From contig JAOTYD010000002.1 of assembly GCA_029862005.1 (NCBI GenBank), positions 62,001-126,000 on the forward strand: a DNA stretch of 64,000 bases, read 5' to 3'. Positions 15,916 through 25,388 of this stretch are shown here, piece after piece. The notes below the pieces were generated by a model. The model saw nothing but the letters and a program-made list of their open reading frames with translations. It ran no database searches and was not told the DNA's origin. Every line of letters begins with the position of its first letter. Positions within the stretch are counted from its first letter, which is position 1. A program made the translations under genes and the position numbers. The stretch is from Gammaproteobacteria bacterium (lineage in GTDB: Bacteria > Pseudomonadota > Gammaproteobacteria > GCA-001735895).

Positions 15916-17103
15916 ATGGATTCGACACATCTCGATATATCGTCACAGTTCCTGCTGGCCCTGGGCGGAATCTTTCTGGTCGGCCTGCTGTTGTCAACCG
16001 TCGCGCAAAGGTCGTTTCTACCTCGCGCCACCCTGCTGCTGCTGTTTGGCGCGATTATCGGCGAAGATCTTCTGGACCTGGTTCCCGGGCTGCTGGTAGA
16101 CCGCTTCGGTCTCATCGCCGAAATGACCCTGCTGATGGTGGGTTTCCTGTTAGGAGGGAAACTAACCCGCTCCGCGTTAAAAGGCCACACCGGTATCTCG
16201 TTCTCGATTTCAATCTGTGCCGCGCTTTTACCGGCGCTCGTGGTCTGCCTGGGTATGATCGCGATGGGCGTGGCCATCGAGATCGCGATGCTGCTTGGCT
16301 GTTTCGCCGCGGCCACGGCACCAGCGGCCGTCCTCGACGTGGTGCAGGAATCAGGTGTAAAAAACAGGTTCAGCGAATTGCTATTGTTGATCGTTGTACT
16401 CGACGATGTCTGGGCACTATTACTGTTCGGTGTCGGTATGGCTGTTGTAACCTCTTTAAATGGTGTTGCCGGCGAGTCCACTTTCATCGGGCTCGTGACC
16501 TGGGAACTGGGTGGGGCTGTACTGGTGGGTATCGCAGTCGGTCTGCCTGCTGCTTACCTGACCGGTCGCATCAAGGATGGCAGACCGATGCTGGTCGAGG
16601 CACTGGGTATTGTTTTCCTGTGCGGCGGCATCGCCCTGTGGTTGAACGTTTCTTTCCTGATCGCGGCAATCGTTATGGGCGCAGTAATCGCCAACCTGGC
16701 TCGTCATCACGAATATCCGTTTCATGCAATTGAAGATATCGAATCGTTGTTCATGATTATTTTTTTCGTGCTCGCCGGGGCATCACTCGAACTCGGTGCG
16801 CTTGCCGTGCTCGGGCTCACCGGCGGGGTTTATATTCTATGCCGTACAATGGGCAAGTACCTGGGCGCCTGGATCGGCGGCTACCTGGGCAAATCAGGGC
16901 AGGATCATCAGTTGTGGATGGGCGTTGCACTACTGCCCCAGGCCGGTGTTGCAATCGGCATGGCGCTGGTGGCATCGAATCAATTCCCCGAGTATCGACA
17001 GATCATGCTGCCGGTCGTGATCGCATCAACGGTAGTGTTCGAGGTTATCGGCCCGGTGTTCACACGCCTCGCCATCCGGCACTCGGTCGAGGATAGCCGC
17101 TGA
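15916..17103 (+). CDS. Cation:proton antiporter (CPA family)
   Basis: A 395-residue integral membrane protein with 11-13 hydrophobic segments, matching the Na/H exchanger domain (PF00999). It has an early LLLFGAIIGEDLLDL helix, a mid-protein GCFAAATAPAAVLDVVQESG segment that corresponds to the ATDP/ion-site region, and a VVLDDVWALLLFG helix with the paired acidic residues typical of electrogenic members. No cytoplasmic TrkA-N domain follows. It begins 4 nt after the molybdenum enzyme stop and closes the operon. Its presence suggests that the operon's activity disturbs, or is driven by, the ion gradient. The transported cation (Na+, K+) is not determined. Confidence 0.87.
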   Translation: MDSTHLDISSQFLLALGGIFLVGLLLSTVAQRSFLPRATLLLLFGAIIGEDLLDLVPGLLVDRFGLIAEMTLLMVGFLLGGKLTRSALKGHTGISFSISICAALLPALVVCLGMIAMGVAIEIAMLLGCFAAATAPAAVLDVVQESGVKNRFSELLLLIVVLDDVWALLLFGVGMAVVTSLNGVAGESTFIGLVTWELGGAVLVGIAVGLPAAYLTGRIKDGRPMLVEALGIVFLCGGIALWLNVSFLIAAIVMGAVIANLARHHEYPFHAIEDIESLFMIIFFVLAGASLELGALAVLGLTGGVYILCRTMGKYLGAWIGGYLGKSGQDHQLWMGVALLPQAGVAIGMALVASNQFPEYRQIMLPVVIASTVVFEVIGPVFTRLAIRHSVEDSR

Positions 17104-17110
17104 TACGTAA

Positions 17111-17599
17111 CTAGTCCGAGTCAACCAGGTCGATCAAACCCTCGAGTGCCGCGACCAGGGTCGCCGCACGGACCGCCTCGCGGTTACCGCCGAACTGGTA
17201 CCGATTGGCAATAAGTTCGTCGTCCGAAGCTACCGCTATCCAGACTGTACCCACCGGTTTTTCATCGCTACCGCCCCCAGGACCCGCTATCCCGGTAACC
17301 GCAACCGCGAGGCTGGCACGACTGTGGTCCAGCGCACCGCGCGCCATCGCGGTTGCAACCGGTTCGCTGACGGCACCATAGTCCTCGATAATCGACGCCG
17401 GCACCCCTAACATTTCATTTTTTGCCGCGTTGCTGTAGGTCACGAAACCACGCTCGAACCAGTCCGAACTGCCCGCCAGGTCGGTCAAGGTTTTGGCAAT
17501 CAGTCCACCGGTACAGGATTCAGCGGTACAAACTTTCTGTTGACGCTTCAATAGCTGCTCTGCCAGCTGCTGAACCAGCGCTACCTTATCTCCACTCAT
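17111..17599 (-). CDS. pncC: Nicotinamide-nucleotide amidase (CinA C-terminal domain)
   Basis: A 162-residue stand-alone CinA C-terminal domain, PncC, which deamidates NMN to nicotinate mononucleotide in pyridine nucleotide recycling. The family motifs are clear: VCTAESCTGGLIA (with the catalytic serine region) and VAVTGIAGPGGGSDEKPVGTVW. The N-terminal molybdopterin-binding CinA half is absent, as is normal for proteobacterial PncC. I chose the ATG at 17599 (MSGDKVALV); upstream in-frame codons add an unlikely leader. It normally lies directly between recA and mutS; here the accessory operon separates it from recA, and a PPK2 gene separates it from mutS. Confidence 0.93.
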   Translation of the reverse strand: MSGDKVALVQQLAEQLLKRQQKVCTAESCTGGLIAKTLTDLAGSSDWFERGFVTYSNAAKNEMLGVPASIIEDYGAVSEPVATAMARGALDHSRASLAVAVTGIAGPGGGSDEKPVGTVWIAVASDDELIANRYQFGGNREAVRAATLVAALEGLIDLVDSD

Positions 17600-17677
17600 G
17601 CCGGCATTATATCGTAACGTGAAACTCGTGACCTGCATCAACTGTCCGCTGCCCGATATGGTTTATCAATTGGGCAG

Positions 17678-17686
17678 TGATATAAT
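17678..17686 (+). promoter_or_regulatory. Extended -10 promoter for ppk2
   Basis: TGATATAAT (TG-N-TATAAT) lies 31 nt before the ppk2 start at 17717. A good -35 box is not evident, which an extended -10 does not require. Confidence 0.6.
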
Positions 17687-17716
17687 GCCGCCAAACACAA
17701 TAAGACGACTAACGAC

Positions 17717-18685
17717 ATGAATGAATCCCTGAAACCTGGCCCGGCCTCCGCACTGGAAGCTGCCGACAGCTTACAATTTGAAACCCCCTCGATTCAAGAC
17801 AACAGCATTGCGCAGCACGAAATGGAGCGCATGGACGTTATTCGCAGGTTTGAAAATGGCATGTATCCGTACGAGGACAGGATTAAAAAGTCTGAATACG
17901 AAAAAGAAAAAGCCCTGTTGCAGGTCGAGTTACTCAAGGTACAACGATGGGTGAAGGATTCCGGCAAAAAGATTGTAATTTTATTTGAAGGCCGCGATGC
18001 GGCCGGCAAGGGCGGCGCGATAAAGCGCTTCATGGAACACCTCAATCCGCGGGGTGCACGTGTGGTTGCGTTGGAGAAACCCACGGTAGCCGAACAGACG
18101 CAATGGTATTTTCAACGCTATATCAAGCATCTGCCTTCGGCCGGGGAAATCGTTCTGCTCGACCGTTCCTGGTACAACCGTGCCGGGGTCGAACGCGTTA
18201 TGGGATTTTGTGACCCGGGGGCTTATCTTGAATTCATGCGCCAATGTCCGGAAATCGAACGCATGCTGGTTCGTTCCGGCATCCTGTTGTTCAAGTACTG
18301 GTTCTCGGTTACGCAGGACGAACAACGCAGTCGATTTGAATCCCGCAAGAGCGATCCGCTCAAGCAATGGAAACTATCCCCGATCGACCAGGCCTCGATT
18401 GACAAGTGGGATGACTACACCGAAGCCAAGGAAGCGATGTTCTTTTACACGGATACCGCCGATGCGCCCTGGACGATCATCAAATCCGACGATAAAAAAC
18501 GCGCTCGCCTTAATTGCATGCGACATTTCCTGGCGTCATTAAATTACGATGACAAGGATTTGGAAACGGTGGGAGAGCCCGATCCTTTTATCGTCACATC
18601 CAGTGATCATGCCATCGCCAAAAGCGAACACATTCTCGGCAAGAGCCTGCATCCGAAGCAACGGCGCTCGAAAAAGAAATCTTAG
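17717..18685 (+). CDS. ppk2: Polyphosphate kinase 2 family protein
   Basis: A 322-residue PPK2. It has the Walker A-like GRDAAGKGG (near residue 94-102), the Walker B-like LLDRSWYNRAGVE, and a lid region with conserved Arg and Lys residues. PPK2 enzymes use polyphosphate to phosphorylate nucleoside mono- or diphosphates; substrate preference (class I, II or III) cannot be settled from sequence alone. The first ~50 residues are poorly conserved and acidic. A clean extended -10 promoter precedes it. It is inserted between pncC and mutS and, with CHAD and the PPi enzymes elsewhere in the window, fits a polyphosphate-active physiology. Confidence 0.93.
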   Translation: MNESLKPGPASALEAADSLQFETPSIQDNSIAQHEMERMDVIRRFENGMYPYEDRIKKSEYEKEKALLQVELLKVQRWVKDSGKKIVILFEGRDAAGKGGAIKRFMEHLNPRGARVVALEKPTVAEQTQWYFQRYIKHLPSAGEIVLLDRSWYNRAGVERVMGFCDPGAYLEFMRQCPEIERMLVRSGILLFKYWFSVTQDEQRSRFESRKSDPLKQWKLSPIDQASIDKWDDYTEAKEAMFFYTDTADAPWTIIKSDDKKRARLNCMRHFLASLNYDDKDLETVGEPDPFIVTSSDHAIAKSEHILGKSLHPKQRRSKKKS

Positions 18686-18753
18686 TTTGTCACACACCAT
18701 CGGGCTTATATAATTGACCAGTTTTTTAAGCTGAGAAATGTAACCTCCCCTAT

Positions 18754-21324
18754 ATGGGTCAACTAGAATCAAGCCTGAAGCCACACACCCCCATGATGCA
18801 GCAATACCTGCGCATCAAGGCCGATCATCCCGAAACACTGCTGTTTTATCGTATGGGCGATTTCTACGAGCTGTTTTACGAGGATGCACGCAAGGCCGCA
18901 GGTCTGCTGGATATTACCCTGACCCGGCGCGGCCAATCCAGCGGTGAGCCGATACCGATGTGCGGGGTACCTTATCACGCCGTCGACAGCTACCTCGGCA
19001 AACTGGTGAGAAAAGGGGAATCTGTCGCCATTTGTGAACAAATCGGTGATCCAGCCGCCAGCAAAGGCCCGGTCGAGCGCAAGGTCGTGCGCGTGGTGAC
19101 GCCCGGCACTTTGACCGACGAAGCGCTGTTGCAGGATCGTATTGAAAACCTGCTGTGCTGTATTTATCGACAGCCTTCGGGTTGGGGACTGGCGGCCCTC
19201 GAAATCAGCTCGGGCCGTTTCAGTTTGAGCGAACTTGATAGCGACGAATTGCTGAGCAGTGAAGTTGCGCGACTCAATCCCGCCGAAATCATTTACTGCG
19301 AAGATCAGCTGCTGCCACTCGATTCGATCTACATGCAACAGGCCCACGCGATGCCACCCTGGCATTTCGAGCTGGATACCGCGACGCGGTTACTGTGCGA
19401 GCAATACCGTACCGCCAGCCTGCAAGGGTTCGGCATTGTCGAATCTAGCATCGCCATCAGTGCAGCCGGTTGCCTGTTGCAGTATGTCAACGACACGCTT
19501 AGAACCGAGATCAATCATCTGCAGCCGTTGCGTTACGAAGCCGTCAGCGATTTGCTGCTGATCGACGCCAACAGCCGCCGCAACCTCGAGCTGATCCGTT
19601 CATTCAGCGAACAATCGCCGCAAAACAGCCTGTTCAACGTGATCAATTTCTGCAGTACCACGATGGGGCATCGCGAACTGACACGCTGGATACAGAAACC
19701 CCTGCGCGATCAGAACCAGGTGCGTCAACGCCATCACGCCGTCGCGACCCTGCTCGATAACCAGGAATTTGAAATCCTGCGCGAGACTCTCGTCGAAATC
19801 GGCGATATCGAACGGGTCCTGGCCCGGATTGCGCTGCTATCGGCCCGACCTCGCGACCTGTCGACCCTGGCATCGACCCTGCAGGCATTACCAGCATTGC
19901 AGCAACAGCTGGGGAGACTCGACAGCCCCTTACTACAGCAACTGTCAACAGGCATCAGCACTCATCCCGAGGTCGTGGCACTGCTCGATGCCGCGATTAT
20001 CGATGAGCCGCCCCTGTTGATTCGAGATGGCGGTGTTATCAAAACAGGATTTGATCCCGAGCTCGATGAATTGCGAGCGCTCAGCGCCAATGCTGATCAG
20101 TTCCTGCTCGATCTGGAGTCGCAGGAGCAGCAAAAGACGGGTATCAACTCGCTCAAGGTCGCTTATAACCGCGTCCATGGATTTTACATTGAAGTCAGCA
20201 AATCGCAGAGTGACGGAGTACCGGACGACTACGTCCGACGACAAACCCTGAAAGCCGTTGAACGCTACATCACGCCCGAGCTCAAGGCATTCGAGGACAA
20301 GGTGCTGAGCGCGCGCGAACGCGCCCTGGCACGGGAAAAGTATCTCTACGAGGCATTGTTGAAACAGCTCGTGGAAAACCTGCCCGAACTGCAGCAATGC
20401 GCACTGGCACTGGCGCAACTGGATGTGCTGAACTGCTTTTCGGTCGGTGCGAACGCGCACGACTGGAGTGCACCCGAACTAACCGATGCCCGGCTGCTCG
20501 AAATCGAAGCCGGTAGACACCCGGTGGTGGAACAGGTGCTCGAACAGCCATTTATCGCCAATGATCTGCATCTCGATGAAGATACCAGCATGCTTCTGAT
20601 TACCGGCCCCAACATGGGTGGCAAATCAACCTATATGCGACAAACCGCCCTGATCGTAATCCTTGCCTACATGGGTAGCTACGTGCCCGCCCGCAAGGCG
20701 CTGCTCGGCCCGATCGACCAGGTATTTACCCGTATCGGTGCCAGCGATGACCTTTCCAGTGGACGCTCGACATTCATGGTGGAAATGACCGAGGCGGCAA
20801 ACATTCTGAACAATGCCAGTGCCAACAGCCTGGTTCTGATGGATGAGATCGGGCGCGGCACCAGTACCTTTGACGGCCTGGCTCTGGCCTGGGCCTGTGC
20901 TGATCACCTGGCACAGAAATCAAACGCGTTGACCCTGTTTGCCACTCATTACTTCGAGTTAACCCAGCTACCCGAGCACTATCAGAACATTAAAAACGTT
21001 CACCTGGATGCGGTCGAGCATGGTGACGATATTATTTTCATGCACAGCGTAAAACCAGGCCCGGCAAACCAGAGTTACGGACTGCAGGTTGCACGCCTCG
21101 CCGGCATCCCCGTGCAGGCGATAAAGCTGGCACGCCATAAACTCCACTTGCTCGAGCAGCAATCGACACAGGCGCAGGGAGATTTATTTACCGCGGCTGT
21201 TCCGACCGAGGAAACGTCATCGCATGCTTTGATTGCCGAGCTCGAGTCCATCGATCCTGATGAGTTGAGTCCCAAACAGGCGCTGGAACTGATTTACCGC
21301 CTGAAAAGCCTGACCGGATCATAA
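18754..21324 (+). CDS. mutS: DNA mismatch repair protein MutS
   Basis: An 856-residue MutS, the mismatch sensor. The N-terminal mismatch-binding motif [15 protein letters not shown] contains the Phe-x-Glu wedge. Core and clamp domains follow. The C-terminal ATPase has Walker [16 protein letters not shown], the STFMVEMTE signature, the Walker [17 protein letters not shown], and the conserved [11 protein letters not shown]. The short C-terminal tail ends with the helix-turn-helix tetramerisation region typical of E. coli-like MutS. The start [19 protein letters not shown] is plausible; an internal MMQQY would shorten it slightly. It is followed by fdxA, as in Pseudomonas and relatives. Confidence 0.98.
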   Translation: MGQLESSLKPHTPMMQQYLRIKADHPETLLFYRMGDFYELFYEDARKAAGLLDITLTRRGQSSGEPIPMCGVPYHAVDSYLGKLVRKGESVAICEQIGDPAASKGPVERKVVRVVTPGTLTDEALLQDRIENLLCCIYRQPSGWGLAALEISSGRFSLSELDSDELLSSEVARLNPAEIIYCEDQLLPLDSIYMQQAHAMPPWHFELDTATRLLCEQYRTASLQGFGIVESSIAISAAGCLLQYVNDTLRTEINHLQPLRYEAVSDLLLIDANSRRNLELIRSFSEQSPQNSLFNVINFCSTTMGHRELTRWIQKPLRDQNQVRQRHHAVATLLDNQEFEILRETLVEIGDIERVLARIALLSARPRDLSTLASTLQALPALQQQLGRLDSPLLQQLSTGISTHPEVVALLDAAIIDEPPLLIRDGGVIKTGFDPELDELRALSANADQFLLDLESQEQQKTGINSLKVAYNRVHGFYIEVSKSQSDGVPDDYVRRQTLKAVERYITPELKAFEDKVLSARERALAREKYLYEALLKQLVENLPELQQCALALAQLDVLNCFSVGANAHDWSAPELTDARLLEIEAGRHPVVEQVLEQPFIANDLHLDEDTSMLLITGPNMGGKSTYMRQTALIVILAYMGSYVPARKALLGPIDQVFTRIGASDDLSSGRSTFMVEMTEAANILNNASANSLVLMDEIGRGTSTFDGLALAWACADHLAQKSNALTLFATHYFELTQLPEHYQNIKNVHLDAVEHGDDIIFMHSVKPGPANQSYGLQVARLAGIPVQAIKLARHKLHLLEQQSTQAQGDLFTAAVPTEETSSHALIAELESIDPDELSPKQALELIYRLKSLTGS

Positions 21325-21410
21325 ACCATAAATACGCTAACCCGCTTGATTTTTGCGGGCGCCAATTTAAACTGCACTTTCGCTAAAACGGGTAACCCAA
21401 GGGGTAAACA

Positions 21411-21734
21411 ATGACATTCATTGTTCTTGAAAACTGCATCAGATGTAAATACATGGACTGTGTCGATGTATGCCCGGTCGATTGCTTTCACGAAGGACCC
21501 AACTTCCTCGTCATCGATCCTGAAGAGTGCATTGACTGCACCCTGTGCGAACCGGAATGTCCGATTGAAGCGATCGTTTCCGAAGATGATATCCCCGAGG
21601 GCCAGGAACAATTTCTTGAACTGAACGAAGAACTGTCCCAGCAATGGCCGGTCATTACCGCCAGTAAACCGCCACCTGACGATGCCGCTGAATGGGAAGG
21701 TGTGCCCGATAAACTTCAGTACCTGGAACGCTAA
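21411..21734 (+). CDS. fdxA: 7Fe ferredoxin FdxA
   Basis: A 107-residue FdxA-type ferredoxin. It opens [26 protein letters not shown], with the cysteine pattern for the [3Fe-4S]/[4Fe-4S] pair. A second [17 protein letters not shown] motif follows, and then a ~45-residue acidic tail. Such proteins carry electrons in the cytoplasm; partners here are unknown. Its place after mutS is conserved across many gammaproteobacteria. A GGGGT ribosome site precedes the ATG, and the upstream 86 nt contain a small GC hairpin (CCCGC/GCGGG) that may end the mutS transcript. Confidence 0.96.
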   Translation: MTFIVLENCIRCKYMDCVDVCPVDCFHEGPNFLVIDPEECIDCTLCEPECPIEAIVSEDDIPEGQEQFLELNEELSQQWPVITASKPPPDDAAEWEGVPDKLQYLER

Positions 21735-21867
21735 CCACTTCTCCCGCCTGCGAGCCGGGGCTAGGTTTTGACTTTGATCAGACCCGTCTCTAAAATCGGC
21801 TAACGACTGATCCAGAAACTTTCTCGCAAGTTTTTCTCAAACCTCCGAGTTCGGGCGGAAGGGCATC

Positions 21868-22842
21868 ATGGCAGAATGCAATTACTATTCTTTTTACGCA
21901 CTTGCGAAGATTAACGATCCTGAACTTTTATACGAGGCATTTCGGCAACAGATTGCGCCGGGCCATGCAAATGAAATAGAAATCGAGGTTTTTGAGCACA
22001 GCGATAACCGCTGGAACCGTCTGACCCCAAGTGGCGGTCTCGACCAGAATATTTCCGAGCCCATTGTTGCCACCCTGGAGCGCGAATTCGGGGCATCAGA
22101 TCACGGGAGCTGGTACTACGACAGCAAAACCGGGGGCTGGTTTTGCAGCTACAAACCCCTGTCCACCAAGCATTTCGTGCTGCTCGTCAAATCCAGCGAG
22201 CCTGACAAGCTGATCGAAGAGGAATACCTGCAGTTCCTGTTTCATTTTTATTGCCACCAGTTGCAAATGCTTCAGGGCACCTACCGTGACGCGCTGACTG
22301 GTCTCTATAACCGGCGTGCATTCAACGAGAAGATACTGCAACTGCTGGACCGTTCCAGCAATCACAGACGGCGCGCGATAAATTTATCACCCTCGGTATT
22401 CGTCATGCTGGACATAGATCGTTTCAAATCGATTAATGACAGCCTGGGACACCTGTTCGGTGACGAGGTATTGTTGATACTGGCGCAACTGATGACCGAT
22501 TCGTTCCGCGAAAATGATCTGCTGTTTCGCTATGGTGGTGAAGAGTTCGCGATGGTGCTCATGGATATCACAACCGAACAGGCGCAACAATCGCTGGAGC
22601 GCTTCAGAGAAAAAATCGCCAGTCATGATTTCCCGAATGTCGAACAGGTAACAGTCAGTATCGGATTTACCGAGTTCGACAAACACCTTTCGATAGATGA
22701 GCTAATTGGCCAGGCCGATAATGCACTCTATTACTGCAAGACAAGCACGCGCAACGCGGTGCATAGCTACCAGGAGTTGCTCGAAAAAGAATTGATACCG
22801 GCTGTAAAGGCACCCAGCTCCCCCAGCGTCGAACTCTTCTAG
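21868..22842 (+). CDS. Diguanylate cyclase (GGDEF domain)
   Basis: A 324-residue cytoplasmic protein. Residues 1-140 form an unassigned, possibly GAF-like sensory domain. Residues ~148-305 form a GGDEF domain with the start DALTGLYNRRAF and the active-site RYGGEEFAMVL. An I-site RxxD (REND) lies exactly five residues before GGEEF, so product inhibition by c-di-GMP is expected. No transmembrane helix or EAL domain is seen. All catalytic elements appear intact. It is convergent with the metX-like gene, and the 200-nt gap between them holds a hairpin listed separately. Confidence 0.92.
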   Translation: MAECNYYSFYALAKINDPELLYEAFRQQIAPGHANEIEIEVFEHSDNRWNRLTPSGGLDQNISEPIVATLEREFGASDHGSWYYDSKTGGWFCSYKPLSTKHFVLLVKSSEPDKLIEEEYLQFLFHFYCHQLQMLQGTYRDALTGLYNRRAFNEKILQLLDRSSNHRRRAINLSPSVFVMLDIDRFKSINDSLGHLFGDEVLLILAQLMTDSFRENDLLFRYGGEEFAMVLMDITTEQAQQSLERFREKIASHDFPNVEQVTVSIGFTEFDKHLSIDELIGQADNALYYCKTSTRNAVHSYQELLEKELIPAVKAPSSPSVELF

Positions 22843-22899
22843 GAAACGCCCTCCCATAACCTGACCAGTTTTCCCGACCCGATTAACACACCGACGCCA

Positions 22900-22962
22900 G
22901 TTGTTGCGGGTGGAATACATTTTTGCCCGTCAAAAATGTTTTCCACCCACCCTTGCAGCAAC
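22900..22962. terminator. Long hairpin between convergent genes, probable bidirectional terminator
   Basis: A 17-bp stem with one mismatch (22908-22924 with 22932-22948) contains an ATTTTT/AAAAAT core and a 7-nt loop. An outer 8-bp pairing (22900-22907 with 22955-22962) extends it across a short bulge. It lies between the ends of the GGDEF gene and the metX-like gene. The rest of the 200-nt gap shows only a small CCCCG/CGGGG hairpin near 23020-23037. Confidence 0.6.
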
Positions 22963-23044
22963 TTATCTTGGCTGAGATTGAATGGACGCCCCCGTTTGAA
23001 ATTGCGAATTGCGGCAAGATCCCCGGCTTGCGCGGGGGTGATAA

Positions 23045-24187
23045 TTACGCGACAGATTCGTCGAGGAATTTTTTGACCACGGGGGAAAACTGTTCGTCGT
23101 CAATCAGGAATGCATCGTGACCGTTGGCCGAATCGATTTCCACATAGTCAACATCTGTTCCGGTCTCCCGCATAATGTCAGCGATCTCCTTTTGCTGCCT
23201 GGAAGGAAACAGGATATCCGTAGTCACTCCTACTACGAGCGCCTTGTTAACCTTGATTTTTGACATCCCGTCACTAATCGAGTCGCCATGTTCGGCAATA
23301 TCGAACCAGTCCATCGCGCGCGACAAGTACAGGTAACTATTGGGATCAAAACTATTGATGAATTTTTGTGCGTTGTACTCGAGGTAGTTCTCGATCTCGA
23401 ATTCGCGTTCGAAACGCTCGCCGGTAAGCTTTTCAGCCGGCAGGCGACTGCGATCAAACTTGGAATTCCATTCGTCCGCGGCCCGGTAAGACACCAGACC
23501 CAACTTGCGTGCCAGTGACATGCCCACCAGCGGCTTGCTGTCCAGGGTATACTGCCCCCCGTTCCAGGCGGGATCGCTGCGAATAATTTCACGTTGCAGG
23601 GAGCGCAGTGCAATCGTCAATGGCAGCGCCTGCGTAGCTGCCGAGATCGATACCAGGTACCCGATATTGCCTGGATACTGCATCGCATATGCGATTGAAG
23701 ACATGCCGCCCATTGACGAGCCTACCGCGGCATGCAGTTTTTCGACACCGAGCTCGCGCATCAGGTAGTACCCGGAGCTCGCAATATCCTCTACGGTCAC
23801 ATCCGGGAAATCGGCGCCGTAGTTTTCATCGGTTTCAGGATTGATCGATCCCGGCCCGGTACTGCCGTAACATCCGCCGAGGGTATTGGCACAAACCACG
23901 TAAAATCGATTGGTATCGATCGCCTTGCCCGGCCCTATCATGTATTCCCACCATCCCGGTGACGAATCCTCGTCGGACGATGCGGCATGCGCGCTCGGCG
24001 ACAGGCCGGTAAATATCAGTATTGCGTTATCTGCTGCTGCTGAAAGGGTTCCCCAGGATTCGAAGGCCAGCGTTACCTCGGGCAGGTTACCGCCACGCCA
24101 CATGCTGAAACCGGTTTCGTCCAGTTTCAGTGTTTGCTGCCGGGTGGCCTTGGTCGCAAAGCTATACGCGTTTTCTTCGTCTGCCAT
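23045..24187 (-). CDS. MetX-family homoserine/serine O-acyltransferase
   Basis: A 380-residue alpha/beta-hydrolase acyltransferase of the MetX family. It has the nucleophile elbow GSSMGGM (serine near residue 160), an acyl-CoA/substrate motif GGCYGSTGPGSINPE, and a C-terminal Asp/His pair (TTDILFPSRQ; NGHDAFL). The family includes homoserine O-acetyl- and O-succinyltransferases (methionine) and serine O-acyltransferases (cysteine). The loop residues differ somewhat from textbook MetX, and no methionine gene is adjacent, so I leave the acceptor open and give no symbol. It is 42 nt downstream of nadA on the same strand, possibly in one transcript. Confidence 0.85.
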   Translation of the reverse strand: MADEENAYSFATKATRQQTLKLDETGFSMWRGGNLPEVTLAFESWGTLSAAADNAILIFTGLSPSAHAASSDEDSSPGWWEYMIGPGKAIDTNRFYVVCANTLGGCYGSTGPGSINPETDENYGADFPDVTVEDIASSGYYLMRELGVEKLHAAVGSSMGGMSSIAYAMQYPGNIGYLVSISAATQALPLTIALRSLQREIIRSDPAWNGGQYTLDSKPLVGMSLARKLGLVSYRAADEWNSKFDRSRLPAEKLTGERFEREFEIENYLEYNAQKFINSFDPNSYLYLSRAMDWFDIAEHGDSISDGMSKIKVNKALVVGVTTDILFPSRQQKEIADIMRETGTDVDYVEIDSANGHDAFLIDDEQFSPVVKKFLDESVA

Positions 24188-24229
24188 AAGCGCGGCCCTG
24201 TATCTTATTATCCTGTGGGCAGGGGTGTT

Positions 24230-25324
24230 TTAGATATCCAACATTCGTTGCAGCGCAATGCGTGCATTGTTCGCAACGTCTTCTGGTACCGAGATTTGAT
24301 TAACAATATTCCCTTCGACCAGGTTCTCGAGCACCCACGCCAAGTGCTGGGGATCGATACGAAACATGGTCGAGCACATGCACACAATGGGCGACATGAA
24401 TTGTACCGTCTTGTTTTCGCTGGCCAGCGTCTGGTGCAATCGATTGACCAGATTCAGCTCTGTTCCAACCAGCCATTGCGTACCCGGCTCGGCCTCGGTG
24501 ATCGTCCTGATAATGTATTCGGTCGATCCGACATAATCCGACATCTGGCAGACCTCGAAACTGGCCTCGGGATGAGATATGACGAAGCCATCCGGAAACT
24601 CGCGGCGAAAGCTTTCGATCTGCTCGGGTTTGAACATCTGGTGCACCGAGCAAAATCCCTTCCAGAGTATCATCCTGGCCCCCTTGATCTGCTCCGCGGT
24701 CAAACCCCCCATCGGCAGGCCATAATCCCAGACCACCATTTCTTCGAGCGGGATCCCCATCCTGTAACCCGTGTTTCTGCCGAGATGCTGATCCGGGAAA
24801 AATAATACCTTCTCGCGGCGCTCGAACGACCAGTCGAGAATTTTCTGCGCGTTGGTGGAGGTGCAGACAATACCCCTATGCTGACCACAAAAAGATTTCA
24901 GGTTTGCCGCTGAATTGATATAAGTCACCGGGGTAATGCATTCATCCGCGTCCAGTACCGTGTTCAATTCGTCCCAGGCACGCTGAACCTGTTCCAGATC
25001 GGCCATATCGGCCATTGAGCAGCCGGCTGACAAATCCGGCAGAATGGAAACCTGTTCGGGACGCGAGATGATATCTGCCACTTCCGCCATGAAGTGCACG
25101 CCGCAAAAGACGATGTACTCAGCCTTCGAGTCAGCCGCCTGGCGCGATAGTTTTAGCGAATCGCCTGAGAAATCTGCGTGCTTGAATATCTCATCACGCT
25201 GGTAATGATGACCGAGAATAACCACACGATCACCCAGCGCCTCCTTGGCACGGATGATGCGCTTATCACAATCCTTGTCGTTCAGGGACGCGTAGGGTTG
25301 CAGATCGATTGCGGCAGCGGCCAT
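24230..25324 (-). CDS. nadA: Quinolinate synthase
   Basis: A 364-residue NadA that condenses iminoaspartate with dihydroxyacetone phosphate to quinolinate in NAD synthesis. It has the three-fold repeated architecture, with the early VVILGHHYQRDEI motif and the cluster cysteines within FCGVHFMAE, GIVCTSTNA and IVCMCSTMF for one [4Fe-4S] cluster. Length is normal for the class. The start ATG at 25324 gives MAAAAIDLQPYASLND. It lies between metX-like and aspS, all on the minus strand, with 64 nt to the aspS stop. With nadE at 38300, the window holds two steps of NAD biosynthesis but no nadB or nadC. Confidence 0.97.
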   Translation of the reverse strand: MAAAAIDLQPYASLNDKDCDKRIIRAKEALGDRVVILGHHYQRDEIFKHADFSGDSLKLSRQAADSKAEYIVFCGVHFMAEVADIISRPEQVSILPDLSAGCSMADMADLEQVQRAWDELNTVLDADECITPVTYINSAANLKSFCGQHRGIVCTSTNAQKILDWSFERREKVLFFPDQHLGRNTGYRMGIPLEEMVVWDYGLPMGGLTAEQIKGARMILWKGFCSVHQMFKPEQIESFRREFPDGFVISHPEASFEVCQMSDYVGSTEYIIRTITEAEPGTQWLVGTELNLVNRLHQTLASENKTVQFMSPIVCMCSTMFRIDPQHLAWVLENLVEGNIVNQISVPEDVANNARIALQRMLDI

Positions 25325-25388
25325 TATTGATACTATTTGTCAGACGAATCAAAAAGTCTATCACCTGCAGCATCTGCTGCCAACGACG

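Noticed and set aside
15855-16487. 210-codon open frame opposite the antiporter
   Set aside because: Low-complexity Ser/Pro/Arg composition typical of the antisense of a membrane protein; no motif.
24188-24229. SAM riboswitch before the metX-like gene
   Set aside because: The 42-nt gap is too short.
24134-24805. 223-codon open frame opposite nadA
   Set aside because: It lies opposite the conserved nadA and metX coding regions and its translation resembles no family.
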